A stretch of 5,522 nt of DNA, taken from positions 1 to 5,522 of the forward strand of contig JAJYAF010000177.1 of assembly GCA_021779655.1 (NCBI GenBank), written 5' to 3'. Positions 1 through 5,109 of this stretch are shown in pieces. The translations under genes were made by a program, and so were the position numbers. Below the pieces are notes generated by a model, which had not been told where the DNA came from, did no database searches, and worked only from the letters and a program-made list of their open reading frames with translations. The DNA comes from Pseudomonadota bacterium (GTDB taxonomy: Bacteria; Pseudomonadota; Alphaproteobacteria; Acetobacterales; Acetobacteraceae). How positions within the stretch are numbered: position 1 is the first letter of the stretch; each line of letters begins with the position of its first letter.

Positions 1-229
1 CTTCATCTCGTCGCTATCCGACGGGACATCGACCTTCTCGAAAGGCGCGTCATGGCTCGTCTATGGCACGGGCATCAATTCCTGGGGGAACACGGATTAC
101 TTCGAATCCCCGGGCACGTACGCGCCCGGCTCCACCGAGACGTTCACCATGTCCGTAGCGACGTTGGGCGGCAATACGACGTGGACCATTTCCGGTTGCT
201 TCCTCGAACTGTTCGCGGTTGAGGCTTGA
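1..229 (+). CDS. C-terminal end of a probable phage tail or virion-associated protein (partial)
   Basis: An open frame enters from the left edge (first full codon at base 2) and ends at TGA 227-229, giving 75 residues. The start lies outside the window. The visible part is rich in Gly, Ser, Thr and aromatic residues (for example SWLVYGTGINSWGNTDYF and TLGGNTTWTISGCF) and has few charged residues. This composition is typical of beta-sandwich or beta-helix tips of phage tail fibres, tail-associated or surface proteins. I do not recognise a named family. The location directly upstream of a lysis cassette fits a late structural gene, and this context carries most of the weight of the call. A receptor-binding or decoration role is possible but cannot be shown from the fragment. 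Confidence 0.6.
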   Translation, partial: FISSLSDGTSTFSKGASWLVYGTGINSWGNTDYFESPGTYAPGSTETFTMSVATLGGNTTWTISGCFLELFAVEA

Positions 230-303
230 AGTTTCCGTGGCCGTTTCCGCGCGGGACAGAAAATGGCCATTCTTATCATTCCCGCATGCAAAGGAAATAG
301 ACG

Positions 304-552
304 ATGCCTGACACGACAACGCCAGCCGCCGGGCCGATCTCGTCCGTTCCATCTCAGGCGCAGGCCGTGCCTTCCGCGAGCAAGAAGGCAATCATCGGCC
401 GCGTGATGATCGCGCTCTCGCGCGCTTTGGACGGCATCGAAGCGGAACTGGGCCATGTCGTCACCGCCGCTCGCACTGATCTGGCGAATATCGACCATGA
501 GGCGGCTACCGTGTGGACCGGTATCGAAGCCTGGTTCAAGAAGCATTTCTGA
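304..552 (+). CDS. Small hypothetical phage protein, soluble and helical (82 aa)
   Basis: The ATG at 304 is preceded by a good ribosome binding site, AAGGAAA at 291-297, about 6 bases upstream. The N-terminal 25 residues are low-complexity (Pro, Thr, Ala, Ser) and probably disordered. Residues about 27-82 form likely amphipathic helices, ending in AWFKKHF. There is no signal peptide and no transmembrane segment. The family is not recognised. The gene sits 74 bases after the tail-like gene and 5 bases before the next one, so it is probably part of the same late transcript. It might be a small regulator of lysis or a minor structural protein, but nothing in the sequence decides this. A long antisense frame covers the same DNA, but the ribosome binding site and the collinear packing favour the plus strand. 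Confidence 0.6.
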   Translation: MPDTTTPAAGPISSVPSQAQAVPSASKKAIIGRVMIALSRALDGIEAELGHVVTAARTDLANIDHEAATVWTGIEAWFKKHF

Positions 553-557
553 CGGAT

Positions 558-800
558 ATGACGCCGGGCTTTTTTGCCGGGCTCGTCTATCGCCGCACGC
601 CGGCGGGAGAATGGGTGCCCGATGAGGCGGCGGTTGGCTTCCTCATCGGCATCGCCACGCTTTGCTGGGGCGCCGTTTATTCAACCATTTTTCCCGCGCA
701 TCCGTTCAACTCGGAGGGGTTTGGCATCGGTCTTGGCTCGGTTGCCGGGCTGTACAATTTGAGCCAGGGCCGGGCGGGCCGGTTCGGGCAAGGAGAATAA
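558..800 (+). CDS. Small phage membrane protein, candidate holin (80 aa)
   Basis: I chose the ATG at 558, five bases after the stop of the previous gene. The frame is open upstream to an ATG at 513, but that start would lie inside the previous gene. No strong ribosome binding site is visible, so translation may depend on coupling. Two hydrophobic stretches are visible: residues about 24-46 (AAVGFLIGIATLCWGAVYST, then IFPA) and about 55-67 (FGIGLGSVAGLYN), the second Gly-rich and weaker. The C-terminus is basic and polar. Small size, one or two membrane spans and a position in a lysis cassette suit a holin. The endolysin encoded downstream has no export signal, so some holin should exist. Holins are too diverse for a firm family call here, and the neighbour at 802 is a competing candidate. 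Confidence 0.6.
   Translation: MTPGFFAGLVYRRTPAGEWVPDEAAVGFLIGIATLCWGAVYSTIFPAHPFNSEGFGIGLGSVAGLYNLSQGRAGRFGQGE
790..795 (+). promoter_or_regulatory. Ribosome binding site for the gene at 802
   Basis: AAGGAG lies inside the last codons of the preceding gene, 6 bases before ATG 802. It is the strongest Shine-Dalgarno sequence in the cluster and fixes the start of the 67-residue ORF, which begins one base after the upstream TAA. Confidence 0.75.
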
Positions 801-801
801 C

Positions 802-1005
802 ATGCTGTTCGTGATGTTATGCGCGCTGCTATGGCGTTTTGGTGGCGGCGCGCTGACAGTGAAGACCGGGTTCAGCCTCGGCACGCGGAACCGATGGCTG
901 CCAGACTTGTTTGGGCTGACTGAGGATGCCGTGCCGTATGATCTCGCTGGCATGGCGAAGTGCGGCTTGCTTTGCACTGCGGCGCTTGCGCTGGTGGCGC
1001 CATGA
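802..1005 (+). CDS. Small hypothetical phage membrane-associated protein (67 aa)
   Basis: The ATG at 802 follows a strong AAGGAG site and comes one base after the upstream stop. The TGA at 1003-1005 overlaps the next gene's start (ATGA). Both ends are hydrophobic: residues 1-10 (MLFVMLCALL) and about 52-66 (AKCGLLCTAALALVA). The middle is polar, with a GTRNRWLPDLFGLTEDAVPYD stretch. This suggests two short membrane segments or a membrane-anchored protein. I do not recognise a family. It sits immediately upstream of, and is translationally coupled to, the inner-membrane spanin candidate. It is therefore probably part of the lysis module, perhaps as a holin, antiholin or accessory factor. The function is not shown by the sequence. 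Confidence 0.55.
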   Translation: MLFVMLCALLWRFGGGALTVKTGFSLGTRNRWLPDLFGLTEDAVPYDLAGMAKCGLLCTAALALVAP

Positions 1006-1376
1006 CCTGGCTTAAAACCGCCATCAAGGTTGGGCCGTGGGCGCTGGTGGCGGTGCTGCTCATCCTGTTGCTCGTGGAGAAAGAGATGCTGACCGCGGCA
1101 AACGCGCGCGTCACCGCCGTGCAGGCGCAGTGCCAGGCGCAGGCGGCTGCGGTGTCGGCGCAGGTAAACGCGGCCACGGCGGCGGCACAGGAACGCGCGC
1201 AGTCGGCTGCGGATGCGGCTGAGGCAGCCATTGCAACCGCGCGAGCGCAGGCAGCGCAGCAGGCGAAGGCGGCGCGGGTGAAGGTGTCCGCCGCGCTGGC
1301 GCAAATTCAGGATGAAAGCACGAAACCGGGGCAGGACGGCCCAATTCCGCCTGTATTGGCGAAGGAATTCCCATGA
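1002..1376 (+). CDS. Probable inner-membrane spanin subunit (i-spanin, Rz-like, 124 aa)
   Basis: This is a type II (N-in) membrane protein. A short basic N-terminus is followed by a transmembrane segment at residues about 10-25 (VGPWALVAVLLILLLV), then a long Ala/Gln-rich helix at about 28-104 predicted to be coiled coil, and a Pro-containing tail (DGPIPPVLAKEFP). This is the layout of Rz-type i-spanins, which span the periplasm and pair with an outer-membrane lipoprotein to fuse the two membranes in the last step of lysis. The start at 1002 overlaps the previous stop as ATGA. A longer frame from 960 exists but would lie inside the upstream gene. The 3' end overlaps the o-spanin gene, again as ATGA. 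The call rests on topology and gene pairing, because i-spanins share little sequence. The Ala-rich coil gives strong base-composition bias, so similarity searches may return false matches. Confidence 0.75.
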   Translation: MTWLKTAIKVGPWALVAVLLILLLVEKEMLTAANARVTAVQAQCQAQAAAVSAQVNAATAAAQERAQSAADAAEAAIATARAQAAQQAKAARVKVSAALAQIQDESTKPGQDGPIPPVLAKEFP

Positions 1377-1684
1377 GGTTCAGTCTCGTGCCAACGGCGC
1401 TTGTCGTGCTGGCCGCGTGTTCGCCGAATCCGCCGGCATCTCTGGCGACAACGCAGGTTCGCTATGTCCATTGGGATTGGCCGCCCGCGCTGCAAAGCTG
1501 CACGGACGATCCGCCGCCGTTGCCGATCCCCTCCATAGAAGCGACAGATCCCCATGCGGGCAGCAAGGTGGCAATCTATGTGGAACGGCTGCGTGACCAT
1601 GATGCCACAGCACAGGCCGCTGCGGATGATTGCCGGCAAACTCTGCATGAGGGAGTTGGCGCGTGGGGAAATGCTGGCGGATAG
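1373..1684 (+). CDS. Probable outer-membrane spanin lipoprotein (o-spanin, Rz1/LysC-like, 103 aa)
   Basis: The N-terminal signal MRFSLVPTALVVLAAC ends in a lipobox (L13-A14-A15-C16), so the mature protein should be an 88-residue lipoprotein. Ser at +2 fits outer-membrane sorting. The mature part has a Pro-rich segment (DDPPPLPIP, residues 45-53), a second Cys at 43, and a C-terminal block (IYVERLRDHDATAQAAADDC, residues 68-87). The pattern of Cys, Pro-rich linker and helix ending in D-D-C-R is what I know from P2 LysC/Rz1-like proteins. The gene starts in the stop of the i-spanin gene (ATGA) and has AAGGA at 1362-1366, inside that gene. Expected role: the outer-membrane partner of the i-spanin in membrane fusion during lysis. 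Unlike lambda Rz1, it is not fully embedded in the partner gene but follows it in tandem. Confidence 0.8.
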   Translation: MRFSLVPTALVVLAACSPNPPASLATTQVRYVHWDWPPALQSCTDDPPPLPIPSIEATDPHAGSKVAIYVERLRDHDATAQAAADDCRQTLHEGVGAWGNAGG

Positions 1685-1795
1685 AAGGCATTTTGGTCGC
1701 GTCCGGCGCGCTAGACCGGCGAGGCCGGGAGATAACTTCGACTCGAGTTCCCTTAAGAATATTCCTACGCTTTTGGTTTTCATGGAGAAATCGGC

Positions 1796-1909
1796 ATGGC
1801 GGTGAAGAATAAGGCCGAGCGCGAAGCGCTTCTGATCGCGCTTGAGGTGGCGTGGCGGGTCCAGGCGATGCCACGGCCGGCGCTGGAGGCATCGCGCGAT
1901 GCCGGATGA
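1796..1909 (+). CDS. Small ORF overlapping the endolysin start (37 aa)
   Basis: The ATG at 1796 is preceded by GGAGAAA (1784-1790), 5 bases from the end of the site. The frame runs 37 residues to TGA 1907-1909 and overlaps the endolysin start at 1899 by 11 bases. The peptide starts MAVKNKAEREALLIALEVAW and continues with RVQAMPRPALEASRDAG: one charged amphipathic helix followed by a short tail, with no membrane segment and no signal. I do not recognise it. It may be a real small protein, or a leader whose translation delivers ribosomes to the endolysin start. The good ribosome binding site and the overlap layout support it. Its short length is the main doubt. Confidence 0.45.
   Translation: MAVKNKAEREALLIALEVAWRVQAMPRPALEASRDAG
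1885..1889 (+). promoter_or_regulatory. Ribosome binding site deciding the endolysin start
   Basis: GGAGG is centred about 11 bases upstream of ATG 1899. The endolysin frame is also open further upstream to an ATG at 1842. That longer start would add an Arg-rich stretch (MRWRGGSRRCHGRRWRHRA) unlike GH24 proteins, while this site supports the ATG at 1899. Confidence 0.65.
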
Positions 1910-2369
1910 TGACGCCGATGAAATTGCCCTCGGCTTGTTGAAGGAATTCGAGGGATTTAGGGCCGAGCCATATCCGGACCCGGCCACTGGCGGGGAACCA
2001 TGGACGATCGGCTATGGCTCGACCCGGGACGGGCAGGGGATGAACATAACACCGGCTACGCCGCCGATTACCGAGGCGCAGGCGGCGCTGCTTGCGGAGC
2101 GCGATATGCGCGAAGCTTTTGAGTCAGTTGCGGATGCCATCAAGACGCCGCTGACGCGGCATGAACGAGCGGCGATTGAGGATTTCATTTACAACGTGGG
2201 CGCTGGAAATTTCCGTAATTCGACGCTGTTACGGCTCATCAATCTCGGCAAATTCGCACTGGCAGCCAAGCAGTTCGAGGCCTGGGATCATGCCGACGGC
2301 AAGATCATGGCGGGGCTGTTGCGCCGCCGCCTGTCTGAGGAACAGATTTTTCTGACAAGGGATGCGTAA
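1899..2369 (+). CDS. Phage endolysin, GH24 lysozyme (muramidase, 156 aa)
   Basis: This enzyme should cleave the MurNAc-GlcNAc beta-1,4 bond of peptidoglycan at the end of the lytic cycle. The T4-lysozyme-type catalytic triad is visible: Glu18 in KEFEGF, Asp27 in YPDPATG and Thr36 in PWTIGYGST. The spacing is E-x8-D-x8-T; T4 lysozyme itself is E-x8-D-x5-T, and the three-residue insertion lies in the loop. The C-terminal half has typical family blocks: AAIEDFIYNVGAGNFRNSTL, then FEAWDHADGKIMAGLLRRRL. About 156 residues is normal for the family. There is no signal peptide or N-terminal membrane anchor, so export should depend on a holin. The gene overlaps the small ORF upstream and ends in TAATG with the next gene, which shows tight coupling. 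Confidence 0.92.
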   Translation: MPDDDADEIALGLLKEFEGFRAEPYPDPATGGEPWTIGYGSTRDGQGMNITPATPPITEAQAALLAERDMREAFESVADAIKTPLTRHERAAIEDFIYNVGAGNFRNSTLLRLINLGKFALAAKQFEAWDHADGKIMAGLLRRRLSEEQIFLTRDA

Positions 2370-3871
2370 TGCCGATCGAGCCGATTGGGCAAGCCGGATT
2401 GTTACGCGTGACCGGTACATTGCGCGGCCATGCCGGTTATCGCGGCGCAGCCGCCGCGAACGTGCGCCGCTACCTTTTCACCTGTGCCCAGAACGACACG
2501 AAGTTACATGATGCGTTCTGGGAAAACCTGCTGGTTTTCGCCGATGCCATCGGCGCGGAAATCCATGTCAGCCGGTTCAGCCATAGCAAGACCCGCTCGG
2601 CGGACAATGCGGATAAAAGCCGATGCAACGGCAAGGATTTGGGCGGCAGCGCGCGGCAGCCAGGCTGGAACCCGGCTCTTGACCCCTATCTGTCGGACCG
2701 GCGGATGGAAGTCGCGCCCGGACTCGTATGGTGCGGTGATATGCGTATCAGCCCAACCATTGCCCGGCCGCTCCGCGGTCTTGGCAGTTTCCCGGGTCAC
2801 GCCAGCGGCATTTTTCCGCATGTCAGGCTGGCGCTGGAAACTGTCGCCTCCAGTGTGGACGAACGGCCCAAGTTCAACTACACGACCGGCGCCGTAACGC
2901 GGTGCAATTACAGCCGCCGGAAAGCCGGGCTTATGGCGGAATTTCATCATTGCTACGGCGCCCTTCTGGTCGAGGTTGACGCGGATGGTGACTGGTTCGC
3001 CCGCCAGATCAGCGCCAACAGCGAGGGTGCGTTCTATGATCTCGATCGGTTCGTAAGCAATGCGGCGGTTAGCATCGGCCACCGCGCGGAGGCGATCACC
3101 TGGGGCGATATTCACGTCGCGGAAAGCGTGTCATGGGTCGATAAGCTTGCTTTCGGCTCCGGCGGCATGCTGGATACGCTTGCTCCGCGCTACCAGTTTC
3201 TGCACGACGTGCTGCATTTTCATGGCTGTTCGCATCATGAAATAAAAAACCCGCATATCGCGTTTCATCGCTTCGTTCAACGGCAGGCGGACGTGGCGGC
3301 GGAGATCAGTACCGTAAACGATTTCCTCAACCGCGCCCGCCGGCCCTGGTGCCAGAGCGTTATCGTGGACAGCAACCATCACCACCACCTGGCGCGCTGG
3401 TTGCAGGAGCACGATGGCCGCGACGACCCGCTCAATGTCCGGTTCTGGCTCGCGCTCAACGCGCGGGTATATGCGAACCTGGCGGCAGGCAAACGCCCCG
3501 TCTATCTCGCCGAAGCCATCCGCGAAGTGGCAGGCGAGGGCGCGGTGAAAGACCGTTTTCTCGCGCCCGACGAAAGTTTTCTCATCTGCGTCGGGGCAGG
3601 CGGCGGGATTGAATGCGGCCTGCATGGCGATCGGGGGCCGAATGGCAGCCGTGGGAGTGCCGCCAGCCTCTCCCGGCTGGGCCGCAAGGCGAATATCGGG
3701 CACAGTCATTCGCCCCGCATCGTCGATGGCGTTTACCAGGCCGGTACGCATGGCGCGCTGCGTCCCGACTGGGTACGCGGCCCGGGTGCCTGGTCACATT
3801 CCGATATCGTGACCTATGCGAACGGCAAGCGCGCGATCGTCACGATGACCAACGGCAAGTGGCGCGCTTGA
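2369..3871 (+). CDS. Calcineurin-like metallophosphoesterase, resembling phage T5 A1 protein family (500 aa)
   Basis: The start is in the endolysin stop (TAATG), with AAGGG at 2357-2361 as ribosome binding site. The C-terminal half carries the ordered metal-binding motifs of calcineurin-like phosphoesterases: GDIH at 246-249 (D247, H249), D280 in a His-rich segment (HDVLHFHGCSHH, 279-290), SNHHHH at 335-340 (the GNH motif, N336-H337), HGD at 419-421 and GHSH at 444-447. The N-terminal half (about 30-230) is a separate domain with conserved-looking blocks: FTCAQNDTKLHDAFWENLL (37-55) and AEFHHCYGALLVEVDADGDW (190-209). This two-part layout recalls the T5 A1 protein, which is needed for host DNA degradation and staged DNA entry; this comparison is from memory. 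Hydrolysis of a phosphodiester, possibly DNA, is inferred. The protein has no signal or membrane segment, so it should act in the cytoplasm. It is unusual as the last gene of a lysis cassette and could be an accessory prophage gene. Confidence 0.75.
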   Translation: MPIEPIGQAGLLRVTGTLRGHAGYRGAAAANVRRYLFTCAQNDTKLHDAFWENLLVFADAIGAEIHVSRFSHSKTRSADNADKSRCNGKDLGGSARQPGWNPALDPYLSDRRMEVAPGLVWCGDMRISPTIARPLRGLGSFPGHASGIFPHVRLALETVASSVDERPKFNYTTGAVTRCNYSRRKAGLMAEFHHCYGALLVEVDADGDWFARQISANSEGAFYDLDRFVSNAAVSIGHRAEAITWGDIHVAESVSWVDKLAFGSGGMLDTLAPRYQFLHDVLHFHGCSHHEIKNPHIAFHRFVQRQADVAAEISTVNDFLNRARRPWCQSVIVDSNHHHHLARWLQEHDGRDDPLNVRFWLALNARVYANLAAGKRPVYLAEAIREVAGEGAVKDRFLAPDESFLICVGAGGGIECGLHGDRGPNGSRGSAASLSRLGRKANIGHSHSPRIVDGVYQAGTHGALRPDWVRGPGAWSHSDIVTYANGKRAIVTMTNGKWRA

Positions 3872-3927
3872 ATGCGTGGGCGGGGTGCGCGCCGGGATAC
3901 GGCAGGGCAGGGTCCTTCCGGATCATC

Positions 3928-3956
3928 TTGCCTCGGCCAGGCTTTGAGCCTAACCT
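3928..3956 (+). promoter_or_regulatory. Weak candidate promoter for asd
   Basis: TTGCCT (3928-3933) and TAACCT (3951-3956) are separated by 17 bases, the ideal spacing for a sigma-70 type promoter. They match the consensus at only 4 and 3 of 6 positions, and overlap the inverted repeat. If asd has its own promoter next to the prophage end, this is the best site I can see, but it may be chance. Confidence 0.2.
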
Positions 3957-3961
3957 GGCCG
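3934..3961 (+). repeat. Inverted repeat in front of asd
   Basis: CGGCCAGG (3934-3941) pairs with CCTGGCCG (3954-3961), an 8-bp stem with a 12-base loop. An alternative inner hairpin is AGGCT (3939-3943) with AGCCT (3947-3951) around a TTG loop. No T-run follows, so it is not a standard intrinsic terminator. It could act as a weak terminator for the phage transcript, a protein-binding site, or part of a recombination site. These roles are guesses. Confidence 0.45.
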
Positions 3962-4000
3962 GATCAGGGCGTTTTGCCCGGTTGAACCGGAGTTGCCGTC

Positions 4001-5032
4001 ATGTCGTTCAGGATAGCGGTTGTGGGTGCCACGGGCGCGGTTGGGCGGGAAATCCTCAAAACCCTGTCTGAGCGCCGCTTTCCCATCGCCGATATCGCCG
4101 CGCTTGCCTCCGGCCGCTCCGCCGGGACACCGGTATCCTTCGGGGAAGAGCGCGTGCTCACGGTGAGGAACCTGGAGAAGTTCGACTTCACCGGCTGGGA
4201 CATCGCCTTGTTCTCGCCCGGAGCGGCGGTTTCCGCGCTGCATGCGCCGCGCGCCGCCGCCGCGGGATGCGTCGTTATCGACAATACCAGCCAGTTCCGG
4301 ATGGATCCGGATATTCCGCTGGTGGTGCCGGAAGTGAATGGCGACGCCATCGCGCAATTCTCCAAGCGCAACATCATCGCCAATCCCAATTGCTCGACCA
4401 TCCAGATGGTCGTCGCGCTCAAGCCGCTGCACGATAAATTCAAAATCAAGCGCGTCGTCGTTGCCACCTATCAGTCGGTTTCCGGCGCCGGCAAAGAGGG
4501 CATGGATGAGCTGCTCGCCAACACGAAAGTGCAATACGTCCACGAGAAGAACCCGCCTCAGGTTTTTCAGAAGGACATCGCCTTCAACGTCATTCCGCAG
4601 ATCGATATCTTCATGGAAGATGGCGCAACCAAGGAAGAATGGAAAATGGCGGTCGAGACGAAGAAGATCCTCGACCCCGCCATCGCGGTCATGGCAACCT
4701 GCGTGCGCGTCCCGGTTTTCATCGGCCATTCCGAGGCGGTTTGCGTGGAATTCGCCAATCCCGTCACGGTGAACGAAGCGCGCGCCGTGCTGCGCCATGC
4801 GCCGGGGGTCATCGTGCACGACCATCGGCAGGACGGCGGCTACATCACGCCGGTGGAAGCGCAGGGTGAGGACGCTGTTTATGTCAGCCGCATCCGCCTC
4901 GATCCCACGGTCCCGCACGGCCTTGCCTTCTGGTGCGTCTCGGACAATTTGCGAAAAGGGGCCGCGCTGAACGCGGTGCAGATCGCCGAAGCGCTGGTCG
5001 CGCGGAACCTGCTCGTCAAAAAAGCCGCCTGA
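4001..5032 (+). CDS. asd: Aspartate-semialdehyde dehydrogenase (343 aa, complete)
   Basis: This enzyme makes L-aspartate 4-semialdehyde from aspartyl phosphate with NADPH, the branch step to lysine/diaminopimelate, threonine and methionine. The N-terminus has the Rossmann motif GATGAVGREIL (9-19). Then come the VIDNTSQFRMD block (92-102), the catalytic Cys131 in NPNCSTIQM, the YQSVSGAGKEGMDEL block (157-171), and RVPVFIGHSE (236-245), whose His243 is the expected active-site base. The C-terminal signature is HGLAFWCVSDNLRKGAA (306-322). Length and motifs agree with the bacterial family, closer to the type with the RVPV-x-x-HSE motif than to the enterobacterial enzyme. The ATG at 4001 has GGAG at 3989-3992. 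The gene is intact and belongs to the chromosome, not to the phage. No clear terminator is seen in the 77 bases before recO. Confidence 0.97.
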   Translation: MSFRIAVVGATGAVGREILKTLSERRFPIADIAALASGRSAGTPVSFGEERVLTVRNLEKFDFTGWDIALFSPGAAVSALHAPRAAAAGCVVIDNTSQFRMDPDIPLVVPEVNGDAIAQFSKRNIIANPNCSTIQMVVALKPLHDKFKIKRVVVATYQSVSGAGKEGMDELLANTKVQYVHEKNPPQVFQKDIAFNVIPQIDIFMEDGATKEEWKMAVETKKILDPAIAVMATCVRVPVFIGHSEAVCVEFANPVTVNEARAVLRHAPGVIVHDHRQDGGYITPVEAQGEDAVYVSRIRLDPTVPHGLAFWCVSDNLRKGAALNAVQIAEALVARNLLVKKAA

Positions 5033-5109
5033 CCCTGCCACGGCCGGCGGGGCGGGCAGCTGGCCTTGGATTAGCCCGAGGGCGATGCTAGAAAAGCCGG
5101 GGCGTTTGC

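Larger units (their letters stand above)
3872..4000. other. Intergenic gap, probable phage/chromosome junction
   Basis: This 129-base gap separates the last phage-type gene from asd, a housekeeping gene. No gene is seen in it. It contains an inverted repeat at 3934-3961 and a GGAG ribosome binding site for asd at 3989-3992. A prophage attachment site could lie here, but the other end of the element is outside the window, so no direct repeat can be tested. Confidence 0.4.

Noticed and set aside
97..546. A 149-residue minus-strand frame over the tail-like gene end and the gene at 304
   Set aside because: It is Arg-rich, has no clear start signal, and runs against the collinear plus-strand cluster. 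The plus-strand genes have better ribosome binding sites.
563..584. Direct repeat GCCGGGCT on both sides of a T-run, possible slippage or terminator site
   Set aside because: It is an 8-base direct repeat, not an inverted one, and it lies in frame at the start of the 80-residue protein. There is no alternative product in another frame to support frameshifting.
1130..1290. Repetitive GCG/CAG-rich DNA suggesting a tandem repeat
   Set aside because: No fixed repeat unit is seen. The pattern comes from Ala/Gln-rich coiled-coil codons of the i-spanin.
1716..1728. Hairpin CCGGC-GAG-GCCGG after the o-spanin gene
   Set aside because: The stem is only 5 bp and is followed by GAGATAAC, not a T-run, so I do not call it a terminator.
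1307..1987. A 226-residue minus-strand frame covering the o-spanin gene and the endolysin start
   Set aside because: The plus strand here has a lipobox protein overlapping its partner gene and a catalytic GH24 motif. The minus-strand product shows no domain.
5033..5109. GC-rich gap between asd and recO as a possible terminator
   Set aside because: CTGCC (5035-5039) and GGCAG (5055-5059) can pair, but the stem is short and no T-run follows. Read-through into recO seems more likely.
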